DNA from: UBA4085 sp964556755
GTDB lineage: Bacteria; Acidobacteriota; Aminicenantia; Aminicenantales; UBA4085
Direction of reading: 5' to 3'
DNA length: 64,000 nucleotides
Assembly: GCA_964556755.1 (NCBI GenBank)
Contig: CAZKXI010000015.1
Location: forward strand, 1 to 64,000
Each line of letters begins with the position of its first letter. Position 1 is the stretch's first letter. Below the pieces are notes generated by a model, which saw only the letters and a list, made by a program, of their open reading frames with translations, ran no database searches and was not told the DNA's origin. Shown piece by piece: positions 11,834 through 20,390 of the stretch. The position numbers and the translations under genes are program-made.

Positions 11834-12631
11834 ATGCGCCACGATCCGCGCGCCCCGATCCTGAAGAATGCGAGCTGGGGCAATTTCCATCTCCTCCGCT
11901 TCGCCGCCCCGGAGATGGCCGCCGAGGCGGGGCCCGGCCAGTTCGTGATGATCCGGACCTCGCCCGGCGGCGATCCGCTGCTGCGGCGGCCCATCAGCCT
12001 GCATGACGCGGGCCGCGGCTGGCTGGAGATCTTCTTCCGGACGGCCGGCCGGGGCACGGCCCTCCTGGCGGCCAAGGCCAAGGGCGACTTCCTGGACGTG
12101 CTCGGCCCTCTGGGCAAGGGCTTCCGCCTGCAAGGCGCCTGGAGAGGACGGGAGGCCTGGCTCGTCGGAGGGGGCCGGGGCATCGCGCCCCTCTTCTTCC
12201 TGGGCCGGCGGCTCGCGGCCCGGGGAGCCCGGGTCAAGGTCTTCTACGGCGGCAAGACGGCCGCCGAAATCCCCATCACGGACAAAATTGAAGCGGCGGG
12301 TCTGAATCCGGTCGTCTCCACGGACGACGGGAGCCTCGGCTTCAAGGGCTTCGTCACAATGCTCCTGGAGAAGGAGCTAGGCGCGTCGGCGGCGCCTCCG
12401 CAGGCCCTCTTCGTCTGCGGCCCGGACCCGATGATGGAGAAAGCCGCCGCCCTGGCCCTGGCCCGCGGCATCCCGGCCCAGATCTCGCTGGAGGCGATCA
12501 TGGGCTGCGGCTTCGGGGCCTGCTGGGGCTGCGTCCACCGCATCCGCCGAGAGGGAAGCCAGGCCTGGCGCAAGATCTGCGAAGACGGCCCCGTCTTCGC
12601 GGCCGAAGAGATCGTCTGGAGCGGGAGCTGA
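11834..12631 (+). CDS. pyrK: dihydroorotate dehydrogenase B, electron-transfer subunit
   Basis: 265 residues. PyrK carries FAD and a [2Fe-2S] cluster and moves electrons from PyrD to NAD+ in pyrimidine synthesis. The sequence shows the FAD-binding RRPISLHDAG, the NAD-binding GGGRGIAPLFFLG, VCGPDPMMEKAAALA, and the C-terminal cluster CGFGACWGCVHR followed by KICEDGPVF. The gene sits 1 bp upstream of pyrD and the two must be co-transcribed. The start has no clear Shine-Dalgarno sequence, consistent with the leaderless promoter. Confidence 0.95.
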   Translation: MRHDPRAPILKNASWGNFHLLRFAAPEMAAEAGPGQFVMIRTSPGGDPLLRRPISLHDAGRGWLEIFFRTAGRGTALLAAKAKGDFLDVLGPLGKGFRLQGAWRGREAWLVGGGRGIAPLFFLGRRLAARGARVKVFYGGKTAAEIPITDKIEAAGLNPVVSTDDGSLGFKGFVTMLLEKELGASAAPPQALFVCGPDPMMEKAAALALARGIPAQISLEAIMGCGFGACWGCVHRIRREGSQAWRKICEDGPVFAAEEIVWSGS

Positions 12632-12632
12632 C

Positions 12633-13550
12633 ATGGCCGATCTCTCGACGGACCTCGGCTTCCTCAAGCTCCGCAACCCTGTACTGACGGCCAGCGGGAC
12701 CTTCGGCTACGGCCTGGAGTTCGCGCCTTTCCTGGACCTGGCCGCCCTGGGCGGGATCGTGGTCAAAGGCCTCTATTACGGCCCCCGGGAAGGCAATCCC
12801 CCGCCCCGCCTGGTCGAGACCGCCTCGGGCTTGATCAACGCCATCGGCCTGCAGGGCGTCGGCGTCGAGCATTTCGCCGCCGAAGTCCTGCCCGAGCTCG
12901 CCCGACGCGGCGCCGTCGTCGTGGTCAACGTCTGCGGCGCCTCCGACGACGAGTACCTGAGGGTCATCGACTTCCTCAACAAGCGGGAAGGGATCGCCGC
13001 CTACGAGCTGAACATCTCCTGCCCCAACGTCAAGCAGAACGGGGCCTGCCCGGCCATGGACGCCCGGGCCACCCAATCCATCGTCTACGAGGCCAAGGAG
13101 AGAAGCCGCCGTCCGCTCATCGCCAAGCTCTCGCCCAACGTCACCGACGTGGCCTCCATCGCCCGGGCGGCCGAGGACGGCGGCGCCGACGCCGTCTCGC
13201 TCATCAATACCCTGCTGGCCATGGCCGTCGACCTGGAGACCCGCCGCCCCAAGCTGGGCAACGTCTTCGGCGGCTTGAGCGGGCCGGCGATCAAGCCGGT
13301 CGCCCTGCGCATGACCTACCAGGCGGCCAAGGCCGTACGCATCCCGGTGATCGGCATGGGCGGCATCATGACCGGGGAGGACGCCCTGGAGTTTCTCCTG
13401 GTCGGGGCCAAGGCCGTCCAGGTCGGCACGGCGAGCTTCGTCGATCCGGCCGCGGCCCTGCGCATCGCCGCCGAGATGGGCGCCTGGTGCGACGCCCACG
13501 GCCTGGCTCGGGCCTCCGACATCGTCGGCGCCCTCGAGACCGGGCGCTAG
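12633..13550 (+). CDS. pyrD: dihydroorotate dehydrogenase B, catalytic subunit
   Basis: 305 residues, class 1B. It oxidises dihydroorotate to orotate with FMN in a TIM barrel and works with PyrK. Motifs: LTASGTFGYGLE near the N-terminus, the catalytic cysteine in ELNISCPNVKQNG, NTLLAMAVD, GGLSGPAIKPVALR, and the FMN phosphate site IPVIGMGGIMTGEDALEF. It is translated directly after pyrK (stop TGA, one base, ATG). Confidence 0.96.
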   Translation: MADLSTDLGFLKLRNPVLTASGTFGYGLEFAPFLDLAALGGIVVKGLYYGPREGNPPPRLVETASGLINAIGLQGVGVEHFAAEVLPELARRGAVVVVNVCGASDDEYLRVIDFLNKREGIAAYELNISCPNVKQNGACPAMDARATQSIVYEAKERSRRPLIAKLSPNVTDVASIARAAEDGGADAVSLINTLLAMAVDLETRRPKLGNVFGGLSGPAIKPVALRMTYQAAKAVRIPVIGMGGIMTGEDALEFLLVGAKAVQVGTASFVDPAAALRIAAEMGAWCDAHGLARASDIVGALETGR

Positions 13551-13569
13551 CGTCTCTTCCGCCCGCCGA

Positions 13570-13598
13570 TTGAGAAAGCTCCCCCGAATCCCTATAAT
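13570..13598 (+). promoter_or_regulatory. sigma-70-type promoter of pyrF
   Basis: TTGAGA (13570-13575), 17-bp spacer, TATAAT (13593-13598). pyrF therefore has its own promoter as well as possible read-through from pyrKD. Confidence 0.65.
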
Positions 13599-13633
13599 GG
13601 CGGCGTTATCGCCGCACGCCCCGGAGGACGACC

Positions 13634-14353
13634 ATGACCCAAGCCATTTCCCCCGCCCGCCGCATCATCACCGCCCTGGACGTCGAGACCAAGGCCCAAG
13701 CCCTGGACTTGGTCCGGACGCTGGACCAGGCCTCGCTGTTCAAGGTGGGATTGGAGCTGTTCACGGCCGAAGGGCCCTCGCTCCTGCAGGAGATCAAGGC
13801 CCTGGGCAAAGAGGTCTTCCTCGACCTCAAGCTCCACGACATCCCCAACACCGTCGGCGAGGCGGCCCGCATCGGCGTCCGCCACGGCGCCCGGATGATG
13901 ACCATCCATACGTCCGGCGGCGGAGAGATGATGGCCCGGGCCGCGGCCACGGCCTCCGAGGAAGCCGCCAAGCGGGGGACGGAAAGGCCCATCCTCTTGG
14001 GCGTGACGATTCTGACCAGCCTGAAGAGCGAAGATCTGGCGTCCATCGGCATGGCGCCGGACGCGTCCGGCCAGGTCCTGCGCCTGGCCGCCCTGGCCAA
14101 GGCTTCCGGCATGACCGGCGTGGTCTGCTCGGCCCAGGAGATCGAGATCGTGCGGCGCGAGGTGGGACCGGGATTCCTGATTGTAACGCCGGGCATCCGC
14201 CCGGCCTGGGCGGCGGCCCAGGACCAGAAGCGGATCATGACCCCGGCTTTGGCGGTGGAGAAGGGGTCGGACTACCTCGTCGTGGGGAGGCCGATCACCC
14301 GGGCGGCCTCCCCCGCCGAGGCCTTCGCCAAGATCGTCGCCGAGCTGTCCTAG
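13634..14353 (+). CDS. pyrF: orotidine 5'-phosphate decarboxylase
   Basis: 239 residues. It converts OMP to UMP, the last step of UMP synthesis. The catalytic Lys-Asp array is seen in FLDLKLHDIPNTVGEAAR, the N-terminal aspartate in ITALDVETK, and the phosphate-binding C-terminus in VTPGIRPAWA and DYLVVGRPITRA. CGGAGGACG precedes the ATG. pyrB, pyrC and pyrE are not in the window. Confidence 0.96.
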   Translation: MTQAISPARRIITALDVETKAQALDLVRTLDQASLFKVGLELFTAEGPSLLQEIKALGKEVFLDLKLHDIPNTVGEAARIGVRHGARMMTIHTSGGGEMMARAAATASEEAAKRGTERPILLGVTILTSLKSEDLASIGMAPDASGQVLRLAALAKASGMTGVVCSAQEIEIVRREVGPGFLIVTPGIRPAWAAAQDQKRIMTPALAVEKGSDYLVVGRPITRAASPAEAFAKIVAELS

Positions 14354-14385
14354 CCGGCGGCGAAGCGGCGGCCGTCAGAAGCGCG

Positions 14386-14979
14386 TCAGAAGCGGGCCAC
14401 GGAGCCGACGGCGAAGATCGCTCCCAGGATCAGCCCGACGACGAGCATCAGCACCACAACCACGACCATGCAGACGACCATGTAGCTGACGATCTTGTCT
14501 TTGGGCGTGTCCATCAGCGGGTTGTTGAACCCGAGGTAGAGGACATAGAGCCCGTAGAGCCCGGCGATGCCGGCCAGGACGCCCAGGGACGGGATGATGT
14601 AGAAGATCCCGGCCACGAAGGGGATGGTCATGCTGTAGACGGCCAGCTGCATGGCCTTCTGCAGATTGGGCTTGGTCCCGAAGTTCGGGGCCAGCAGATT
14701 GATGACGAATCCGAACCCGTAGACGCTGGCCAGGGTGAAGACGTAGTACAGGACGGCCCGCAGCAGGGAGCTGCCCAGGGGGTAGCGGACGTTGCCGAGG
14801 AAGGGGACGCGGATCCCGATCAGGCCGTAGCCGATGAACTGGGCGATGGCCGGGATGGCCGCCAGAATCGCCGCATAGCCCAGGATCAGGGTCATGGGGG
14901 GAGTCGACTCGCCCTTGATCTTGACCCACTCGTCCTTGGGCTTGATGATCAGATTCTGCACGCGGGGAATGAGGTCCAT
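14386..14979 (-). CDS. Yip1-like multi-pass membrane protein
   Basis: 197 residues. A short cytoplasmic N-terminus (MDLIPRVQNLIIKPKDEWVKI) is followed by five hydrophobic segments at about 30-52, 68-95, 112-132, 135-150 and 163-188. The opening ...RVQNLIIKPKDEW is the usual start of bacterial Yip1-domain proteins, whose role is unknown. The start has AAAGGAGG 6 nt upstream and a clear promoter. It is convergent with pyrF. Confidence 0.8.
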   Translation of the reverse strand: MDLIPRVQNLIIKPKDEWVKIKGESTPPMTLILGYAAILAAIPAIAQFIGYGLIGIRVPFLGNVRYPLGSSLLRAVLYYVFTLASVYGFGFVINLLAPNFGTKPNLQKAMQLAVYSMTIPFVAGIFYIIPSLGVLAGIAGLYGLYVLYLGFNNPLMDTPKDKIVSYMVVCMVVVVVLMLVVGLILGAIFAVGSVARF

Positions 14980-15003
14980 GGGTTCCTCCTTTCAGTCGCC
15001 CTC

Positions 15004-15032
15004 AATCTAGCCTAATCGCCTGGGGCTGTCAA
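15004..15032 (-). promoter_or_regulatory. sigma-70-type promoter of the Yip1-like gene
   Basis: Minus strand TTGACA (15032-15027), 17-bp spacer, TAGATT (15009-15004). Confidence 0.65.
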
Positions 15033-15068
15033 TCGAGGAATCGGGGGCTTCGGATCGGAGAAGGAAGA

Positions 15069-15144
15069 TGGAGGCGCGGGCCGGACTCGAACCGGCGAAT
15101 CGAGGTTTTGCAGACCTCTCCCTTAGCCACTTGGGTACCGCGCC
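15069..15144 (-). tRNA. tRNA-Cys(GCA)
   Basis: Cloverleaf on the minus strand: acceptor GGCGCGG pairs with CCGCGCC, the anticodon loop reads CTGCAAA with anticodon GCA, the T-arm is GGTTCGAGTCC, the discriminator is U as in bacterial tRNA-Cys, and CCA is encoded. 76 nt including CCA. Confidence 0.96.
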
Positions 15145-15181
15145 CTCGCTGGACGCCGTGCGGCGGCCGCGGAAGGGGGGA

Positions 15182-15256
15182 TGGAGCGGGCGATGGGACT
15201 TGAACCCACGACCTTCTGCATGGCAAGCAGACGTTCTACCACTGAACTACGCCCGC
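15182..15256 (-). tRNA. tRNA-Gly(GCC)
   Basis: Minus strand cloverleaf with acceptor GCGGGCG/CGCCCGC, anticodon GCC in a CTGC/GCAG-closed stem, T-arm GGGTTCAAGTCC, discriminator U and an encoded CCA. It lies about 37 bp upstream of tRNA-Cys in the same direction, so the two are probably one transcript. Confidence 0.96.
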
Positions 15257-15300
15257 GTCCAGGCGCGCCGCCGGAGCGACCGCCCCGGAAGCACTGCGTT

Positions 15301-15329
15301 AAACTAGCAAAAACCCCCTGGGGTGTCAA
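15301..15329 (-). promoter_or_regulatory. promoter of the tRNA-Gly/tRNA-Cys unit, overlapping upstream stop codon
   Basis: Minus strand TTGACA (15329-15324), 17-bp spacer, TAGTTT (15306-15301). The TGA stop of the gene ending at 15326 is contained in the -35 box. Confidence 0.7.
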
Positions 15330-16129
15330 TCCCCGCGGGCGTCCTTGGCCTGGACGAGGTCGCCCAAACGCAGCGCGTCGCGGGCCGAAAGGACCTTGAT
15401 GGTGGCCGTATCCAGCCCGGCGTCGATGACGACGGCGCTGGCCACGGCCCGGGGGGGATGGTCTCCTTCGGGCTTGGCGAAGACGGTCAGCTGCCGGCCG
15501 ACCTGCAGCCCCTGTCCGCCTCCGATGTCGATCAGGATCCAGTCGCCGGGCCCGGCCTGGGTCAGCCCGTCGCGGAAGAAGGACAGCCGGCCCGTCACCG
15601 CCTCGCCGCCCTGAAAGGGGACGTCGTAGCCCTGGTCGCGGCCCATGATGGGAGACTTGTCATCCCAAGGCAGCAGGAGGCAGCCGGCCCGGATCGTGCC
15701 GCAAGCCTTCTCGATCCGCCCCAGGAATCTCGGCCCGTCGACGCGGACGACCCGCAGGCGGCCGCGGCGGAAGGCGATCGGTCCGGGGATCTTCCCGGGC
15801 TTGGCGCCGGGAGTCGGCTCGATCCGCTCGATCACGGCGAAGGCCTGGCCGGGACGGACGTCCTCGCCGGCTTCGCTTCGGGCCCAGACCATCCGGCCTT
15901 CCCCGATCAGGGTCAAGCCGTCGGCGGATTCGGCCGACTCGATGCGGGCCGGAACGGCGCTTTCCAGGACGAAGAAGGAGCAGAGGAGATCGGAGTCGGA
16001 GACGAGGGCCAGCGGCCTCTGGCCGATCCCCGCCTTCTCGACCCGGTCCCCGCCCCGGGCCGCCGCGCCGGCCGCAAGGCCGGCCAGGAGCACGATGATG
16101 AGAGCGCACGAGCCCGCTTTCCTGGTCAT
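15326..16129 (-). CDS. secreted protein of unknown function
   Basis: 267 residues from the ATG at 16129, chosen because GAGGTG lies 5 nt upstream. An ATG seven codons earlier overlaps a TAGAAT box. A signal peptide (MTRKAGSCALIIVLLAGLAAG) leads into a region rich in short beta strands. Phrases such as VRPGQAFAVIERIEP, RAGCLLLPWDD, AGPGDWILIDIGGGQGLQVGRQLTVF and LSARDALRLGDLVQ suggest two to three small beta-barrel repeats, like the C-terminal parts of some LysM or flagellar-assembly-type periplasmic proteins. I do not recognise the family. It is divergent from the HU gene and precedes the tRNA pair. Confidence 0.75.
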   Translation of the reverse strand: MTRKAGSCALIIVLLAGLAAGAAARGGDRVEKAGIGQRPLALVSDSDLLCSFFVLESAVPARIESAESADGLTLIGEGRMVWARSEAGEDVRPGQAFAVIERIEPTPGAKPGKIPGPIAFRRGRLRVVRVDGPRFLGRIEKACGTIRAGCLLLPWDDKSPIMGRDQGYDVPFQGGEAVTGRLSFFRDGLTQAGPGDWILIDIGGGQGLQVGRQLTVFAKPEGDHPPRAVASAVVIDAGLDTATIKVLSARDALRLGDLVQAKDARGD

Positions 16130-16203
16130 GACGCACCTCGCTTCCGGCATTCTAACACATTGCCGGCAGACGGCGCCACGAACCCGAAAGAGTCCCTCAT
16201 GCC

Positions 16204-16232
16204 TTGACTTTCTTCATTCTCGGCTTTAACAT
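16204..16232 (+). promoter_or_regulatory. sigma-70-type promoter of the HU gene
   Basis: TTGACT (16204-16209), 17-bp spacer, TAACAT (16227-16232). The leader is about 50 nt. Confidence 0.6.
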
Positions 16233-16289
16233 TTGGATAATCGTCGTCATCTCAGCAAGAGAAGAGACCGGATCGGCAAGGAGGGTGGT

Positions 16290-16559
16290 ATGGGAAAGAA
16301 AGACTTCACTTCGAGCATGGCCCGCGCCGCGGGAATCACGCATCTTCAGGCCCAGAAGGCCTATGCGGCCCTGCTCGGCTCGGTCAAGGAATCGCTCCGG
16401 ACCGGCCGCAAGGTCAACCTGTCCGGGTTCGGCAGCTTCGAGATCAAGGTCCGCGAAGCCCGCCAGGGCCGCAATCCCAAGACGGGCGACTCCATCTCCA
16501 TCCCGCGCAAGAAGCGGATCAAGTTCACGCCCAGCCGGCTGTTCAAGTCCAATCTCTAG
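16290..16559 (+). CDS. HU/IHF-family DNA-binding protein
   Basis: 89 residues from the ATG at 16290, preceded by AAGGAGG. It is a basic nucleoid protein that bends DNA. It has the family order of two N-terminal helices (FTSSMARAAGITHLQAQKAYAALL), the saddle GRKVNLSGFGSFEIKVREAR, and the flexible arm RQGRNPKTGDSISIPRKKRIKFTPS containing the intercalating proline. It could support DNA looping at the sigma-54 promoters found further on (inference). Confidence 0.93.
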   Translation: MGKKDFTSSMARAAGITHLQAQKAYAALLGSVKESLRTGRKVNLSGFGSFEIKVREARQGRNPKTGDSISIPRKKRIKFTPSRLFKSNL

Positions 16560-16596
16560 TCCGGTCCGGGCGGACGGCGGGGCCCGGATCGTCCCA

Positions 16597-16625
16597 TGGA
16601 CAAACCGACCCCTCTCCTCTAGAAT
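16597..16625 (+). promoter_or_regulatory. promoter of ddl-ruvX-mltG, probably giving a leaderless mRNA
   Basis: TGGACA (16597-16602), 17-bp spacer, TAGAAT (16620-16625), then GGGACCGCC and ATG. The nine bases between the -10 box and the ATG differ at one position from those before pyrK. Confidence 0.55.
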
Positions 16626-16634
16626 GGGACCGCC

Positions 16635-17696
16635 ATGCCCGCCAAGAAAACCATCGCCCTCCTCTTCGGCGGCCGTTCGGCCGAGCACGATGTCTCCATC
16701 GAATCGGCCTCGGCCGTCTTCGACCAGCTGGACCGGTCCCGCTACGACGTCGTCTGCATCTACATCGCCCGGGACGGCCGCTGGAAGCCGGCCGCCTCGC
16801 CTCGTACGCCTCTATCCCGGCTCCGCCGCGGCCCGTTCCACCCGTTCCTGCCCTGGCAGAGCGGGTCGGTCGGGGCCCCGCTGCGGGCCGACCTCTATTT
16901 CCCCGTCCTGCACGGCCCCTACGGCGAGGACGGCACCATCCAGGGCCTCCTGGAGCTGGCCGACGTCCCCTACGTCGGCCCGGGCGTGCTGGCCTCGGCG
17001 GCCGGCATGGACAAGGACGTGATGAAGCAGCTCTTCCAGGCCCGCGGCCTGCTCGTGGCGCCCTGGATCGTGGTCCGGGAGCCCGAGTGGCGCCGCGACC
17101 GGGCCGCCGTCCTGCGGCGCGTCAGGGCCCTGTTCAAGCCGCCCTATTTCGTCAAGCCGGCCAACCTGGGCTCCAGCGTGGGGATCTCCAAGGTCCGCCG
17201 CCACGCCGAGGCCGAAGCCGCTCTCGGCCTGGCCCTGCGCTACGACCGCAAGATCCTGGTCGAGAGGGGCATCGACGGCCGGGAGATCGAGTGCGCCGTG
17301 CTGGGCAACGACGAGCCCGCCGCGTCCCTCCCCGGCGAGGTCTTCCCGGCCAACGACTTCTACGACTACAAGGACAAGTACATCGACGGCAAGACCCGCT
17401 TCGGCATCCCGGCCGATCTTCCCGCCGACGTCGCCGCCGAGGTCCGCCGCCAGGCCGTGATCGCCTTCCAAGCCTGCGGCGCCGAAGGCTTGTCGCGGGT
17501 CGACTTCTTCCTGGAGAGGCGGAGCGGCGCCCTCTACGCCAACGAGATCAACACCCTGCCCGGCTTCACCGCCATCAGCATGTATCCCAAGCTCTGGGGC
17601 GTCACCGGCCTCCCCTACGCCAAGCTGCTGGACCGGCTGATCCGGCTGGGATTCGAGCGCCACCGGAGAAAGAGGCGCCGCACGGTCCGGTCATGA
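16635..17696 (+). CDS. ddl: D-alanine--D-alanine ligase
   Basis: 353 residues, ATP-grasp fold. It makes the D-Ala-D-Ala dipeptide for peptidoglycan. Motifs: LLFGGRSAEHDVSIESA at the N-terminus, HGPYGEDGTIQGLLELADVPYVG, the ATP-grasp VKPANLGSSVGISKV, the metal-binding NEINTLPGFTAISMYPKLW. The start has no Shine-Dalgarno sequence but follows a -10 box closely. It overlaps ruvX by ATGA. Confidence 0.96.
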   Translation: MPAKKTIALLFGGRSAEHDVSIESASAVFDQLDRSRYDVVCIYIARDGRWKPAASPRTPLSRLRRGPFHPFLPWQSGSVGAPLRADLYFPVLHGPYGEDGTIQGLLELADVPYVGPGVLASAAGMDKDVMKQLFQARGLLVAPWIVVREPEWRRDRAAVLRRVRALFKPPYFVKPANLGSSVGISKVRRHAEAEAALGLALRYDRKILVERGIDGREIECAVLGNDEPAASLPGEVFPANDFYDYKDKYIDGKTRFGIPADLPADVAAEVRRQAVIAFQACGAEGLSRVDFFLERRSGALYANEINTLPGFTAISMYPKLWGVTGLPYAKLLDRLIRLGFERHRRKRRRTVRS

Positions 17697-18133
17697 GGAT
17701 CCTCGGCGTCGACTACGGCGACCGCCATATCGGGCTGGCCCTCAGCGACGCGCTGGGCCTGATCGCCCAGCCCCTCGACACCATCCAGCTCGAAGGGAGC
17801 GACGCCGCCCGAAAGGCGGCGGTCCGCGAGATCGTCGCCGGCCACGACATCGGCCTGATCGTCGTCGGCATGCCGCTGCGCATGGACGGCAGCGAAGGGT
17901 CGCGGGCCGAGAAGACCCGGGCCTTCGCCGCTTGGCTGGAGAAGGCCGCCGGGGTGCCGGTCCGATTCTGGGACGAGCGCCTCTCGACCCACCAGGCCCT
18001 GCGCTCGGTGCAGGAGCAGAAGGTCCGGATCAAGTCCAAGCGGACCGTGGTCAACCAGATCGCGGCCGTCATCATCCTGCAGGGATACCTGGAGAGCAAG
18101 CGCGACGATGAGACTCTGGCTCCGTCCGATTAA
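17693..18133 (+). CDS. ruvX: putative pre-16S rRNA nuclease / Holliday-junction resolvase family (YqgF)
   Basis: 146 residues, RNase H-like fold. The start ATG overlaps the ddl stop as ATGA. Motifs: the N-terminal acidic GVDYGDRHIGLALSD, VVGMPLRMDGSEG and the second acidic motif WDERLSTHQALR. In E. coli the homologue finishes the 5' end of 16S rRNA. Its last 26 bp overlap the start of mltG. Confidence 0.95.
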   Translation: MRILGVDYGDRHIGLALSDALGLIAQPLDTIQLEGSDAARKAAVREIVAGHDIGLIVVGMPLRMDGSEGSRAEKTRAFAAWLEKAAGVPVRFWDERLSTHQALRSVQEQKVRIKSKRTVVNQIAAVIILQGYLESKRDDETLAPSD

Positions 18134-19115
18134 GGCCCTGCTCATATTGGCCCAAGCGGCCCTCCTGGGGGTCTGCGTCTGGACGGCCCTCGAATCGGGG
18201 GCCGGGGCGGGCGCCCAAGGCCGTGAGGTGCTGGTCGACATCCCCCGCGGCGCGGGCGCCTCGGCCATCGCCGCCGAGATGAAAGCCAGGGGCGTGCTGG
18301 CCAAGACCACGCCTTTCCTCGTTCGCTACCGCCTCTTCCACGCCGGCCGGCCGCTGAAGGCCGGCCAGTACAGCCTGCCCCTGTCTTCCCCCCCGGCGGC
18401 CGTCCTGGACGCCCTGATCAGGGGCCGCGTCTACCTCCGCTCGGTGACGGCGGCCGAGGGCCTGACCGGCCGCGAGATCTTCCCCCTCTTCATCGCGGCC
18501 GGATTCGGAAGCGAGGCCGAGTTCGCCGCGGCCTTCAAGGACACGTCCCCGCTCGGGCTTCTGGACACCCAGGCGTCCGACCTGGAAGGCTACCTCTTCC
18601 CCGAGACGTACCGCTTGCCCAAGGGCATCACGGCGGCGGAGATCCTGGGGCTGATGACCGGCCAGTTCAAGGCCGTCTTCAACGAGGCCTGGCGCAGCGA
18701 AGCCGCCAGGAGCGGAATGAGCGTCCGCGAAGTCGTCATCCTGGCCTCGCTGATCGAAGAGGAGACGGGCCGGGCGGAAGAGAAGCCCCTGGTCTCGTCG
18801 GTATTCCACAACCGGCTGCGCCTGGGCATGAAGCTGGACTGCGACCCGACCATCGTCTACGTCCTCAAGGCCGAAGGGACGTACCGGGGGCGCCTCTATT
18901 CCAAAGATCTCAAGCTCGACTCTCCCTACAACACTTACCGCGTCAAGGGCCTGCCGCCGGGCCCGATCTGTAACCCCGGCCGCGAGTCGCTTCTGGCCGC
19001 CCTTCGTCCCGCCCCGACGGACTACCTCTATTTCGTCTCGCGCAACGACGGCAGCCATCAGTTCAGCCGCACCCTGCGCGAGCACAATCAGGCGGTCGAC
19101 GCCTTCCAGCGCTGA
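18108..19115 (+). CDS. mltG: endolytic murein transglycosylase
   Basis: 335 residues with one N-terminal membrane anchor (about 8-28). It cleaves nascent glycan strands in the periplasm and so fits with ddl in a cell-wall operon. Family motifs: EGYLFPETYRLPKG, the catalytic glutamate in LASLIEEETG, SSVFHNRLRLGMKLDCDPT, and SPYNTYRVKGLPPGPICNPG, then the C-terminal YLYFVSRNDGSHQFSRTL. The start lies within ruvX, implying translational coupling. Confidence 0.95.
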   Translation: MRLWLRPIKALLILAQAALLGVCVWTALESGAGAGAQGREVLVDIPRGAGASAIAAEMKARGVLAKTTPFLVRYRLFHAGRPLKAGQYSLPLSSPPAAVLDALIRGRVYLRSVTAAEGLTGREIFPLFIAAGFGSEAEFAAAFKDTSPLGLLDTQASDLEGYLFPETYRLPKGITAAEILGLMTGQFKAVFNEAWRSEAARSGMSVREVVILASLIEEETGRAEEKPLVSSVFHNRLRLGMKLDCDPTIVYVLKAEGTYRGRLYSKDLKLDSPYNTYRVKGLPPGPICNPGRESLLAALRPAPTDYLYFVSRNDGSHQFSRTLREHNQAVDAFQR

Positions 19116-19121
19116 GCCCGG

Positions 19122-19150
19122 TTGTCTTCGGGGCTTCTTTTTGGTATAGT
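19122..19150 (+). promoter_or_regulatory. possible sigma-70 promoter downstream of mltG
   Basis: TTGTCT, 17-bp spacer, TATAGT. It lies about 150 bp before the next gene and could be a second promoter in addition to the sigma-54 site. Confidence 0.3.
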
Positions 19151-19237
19151 CCTTTTTCTGTTGGCCGGGCGTAAACATCCTTTACAGGGCTTTTGCTGGA
19201 ATGGCGCTGAAAAGAACACACTTCTCCATGAATGAAG

Positions 19238-19253
19238 TTGGCATATTCTTTGC
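19238..19253 (+). promoter_or_regulatory. candidate sigma-54 (-24/-12) promoter
   Basis: TTGGCATATTCTTTGC. The invariant GG and GC start 12 bp apart as sigma-54 requires. All 16 bases are identical to 26939-26954. Predicted transcription start is near 19264, a leader of about 40 nt. Confidence 0.7.
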
Positions 19254-19304
19254 TATTTTAGATAGCGAAGTTCGTCTTACGCATCACAGAGGAGGATGCC
19301 GATC

Positions 19305-20324
19305 ATGAAAAAGATAACCGTCTCTCTGCTCATCTTCAGCTTCCTTGTCGCCGCCGGCGCGGCCGCCCAGAAGCCCGCCCCGGCCGCCGCCCAGAAGAAC
19401 ATCCGGGACATCATGGACTCCGGCTTGGCCGCCAAGCAGGCCAAGACCGACTTTCCCTTCGAGGTCTTCAAGAGCCAGTATCTCCCGGCCCAGCAGGGCT
19501 ACCAGCAGGTCCTCTACCTGCGGATCAAGAACGCCGACCTGGGCTTCGCCGCCGCCCCCGCCTCCGATGTCGTCGACCCGTCCCAGCCCCCGGCCGCGCC
19601 CAAGATGAAAGCCGCCGCCAACCTGTTCCTGCGCATCCACCGGTCCGAGAACGGCGTCCCCGGCAAGCTGGTCCGCGAGTTCGCCTCTCCGGCCGCCTTT
19701 GAAGTCGACCAGGCCGGATTCGACCCCGAGAAGACCGAGTGGTACACCATCTCCTTCGGGATCAAGCCGGGCGAGTACGTGGCCGCCGTGGCCGTGACCT
19801 CTCCCGACCGGGCCAAGGTCGGCGTTCAGTACTACGAGTTCATGCTCCCCGATGCCAAGTCCTACGAGGGCAGGCTCGAGACCATCCCGTCCTTCTTCAT
19901 CAAGGACTTCAAGCAGGGCCAGACGGTGGAGAAGAACCCCACGCTCAACAAGGGCTTCTTCTCCTTCGGCGACACCCACTTCGTGCCCAGCCTGGACAAC
20001 GTCTTCGCCATCGGCGAGAACCTGAACCTCTTCAGCTACGTCTACGGGCTGGCCGCCTCCGAGACCGGCGCCGTCAGCATGGACGTGTCCATGGAGGTCT
20101 TCCAGGGCGACAAGGCCGTCATCAAGTTCAGCCCGGCGGCCTGGGATTCGAGCATCCTCAGCCTGCCCCTGAACCTCAAGCAGACCCTCCAGATCAAGCA
20201 GGGCGAAGCCGTCCGCAACGAAGTCCGCGACCTCCCCGCCGGCGCCTACACCCTGGTCATGAAGATCCAGGACAAGGGCTCCGAGAGAAACGTCGAGAAG
20301 AAGATCGACTTCACCCTCCAGTAA
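19305..20324 (+). CDS. secreted protein related to the C-terminal part of GWxTD proteins
   Basis: 339 residues from the ATG at 19305, because GGAGG ends 9 nt upstream; the ATG at 19296 directly follows the GGAGG and is too close. A signal peptide (MKKITVSLLIFSFLVAAGAAA) is followed by an Ala/Pro/Lys stretch and then two beta-rich domains. The C-terminal half (FSFGDTHFVPSLDNVFAIGENLNLFSYVYGL ... LPAGAYTLVMKIQDKG) resembles the post-GWxTD segment of the 23788 protein (RNDFQQSDTLSVFSQM...), but no GWxTD motif is present. The role is unknown; periplasmic or outer-membrane location is likely. A strong terminator follows. Confidence 0.78.
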   Translation: MKKITVSLLIFSFLVAAGAAAQKPAPAAAQKNIRDIMDSGLAAKQAKTDFPFEVFKSQYLPAQQGYQQVLYLRIKNADLGFAAAPASDVVDPSQPPAAPKMKAAANLFLRIHRSENGVPGKLVREFASPAAFEVDQAGFDPEKTEWYTISFGIKPGEYVAAVAVTSPDRAKVGVQYYEFMLPDAKSYEGRLETIPSFFIKDFKQGQTVEKNPTLNKGFFSFGDTHFVPSLDNVFAIGENLNLFSYVYGLAASETGAVSMDVSMEVFQGDKAVIKFSPAAWDSSILSLPLNLKQTLQIKQGEAVRNEVRDLPAGAYTLVMKIQDKGSERNVEKKIDFTLQ

Positions 20325-20347
20325 GCCCCCGCCCTCTCCGCCTTCCC

Positions 20348-20390
20348 AAGCCCCGTCCCCCTCGCGGGGGGCGGGGCTTTTTTTGTTTTT
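20348..20390 (+). terminator. intrinsic terminator
   Basis: GC-rich hairpin built from AAGCCCCGTCCCCC and its complement GGGGGGCGGGGCTT, followed by a T-tract. It ends transcription of the 19305 gene and its T-tract runs into palindromic element E1. Confidence 0.9.
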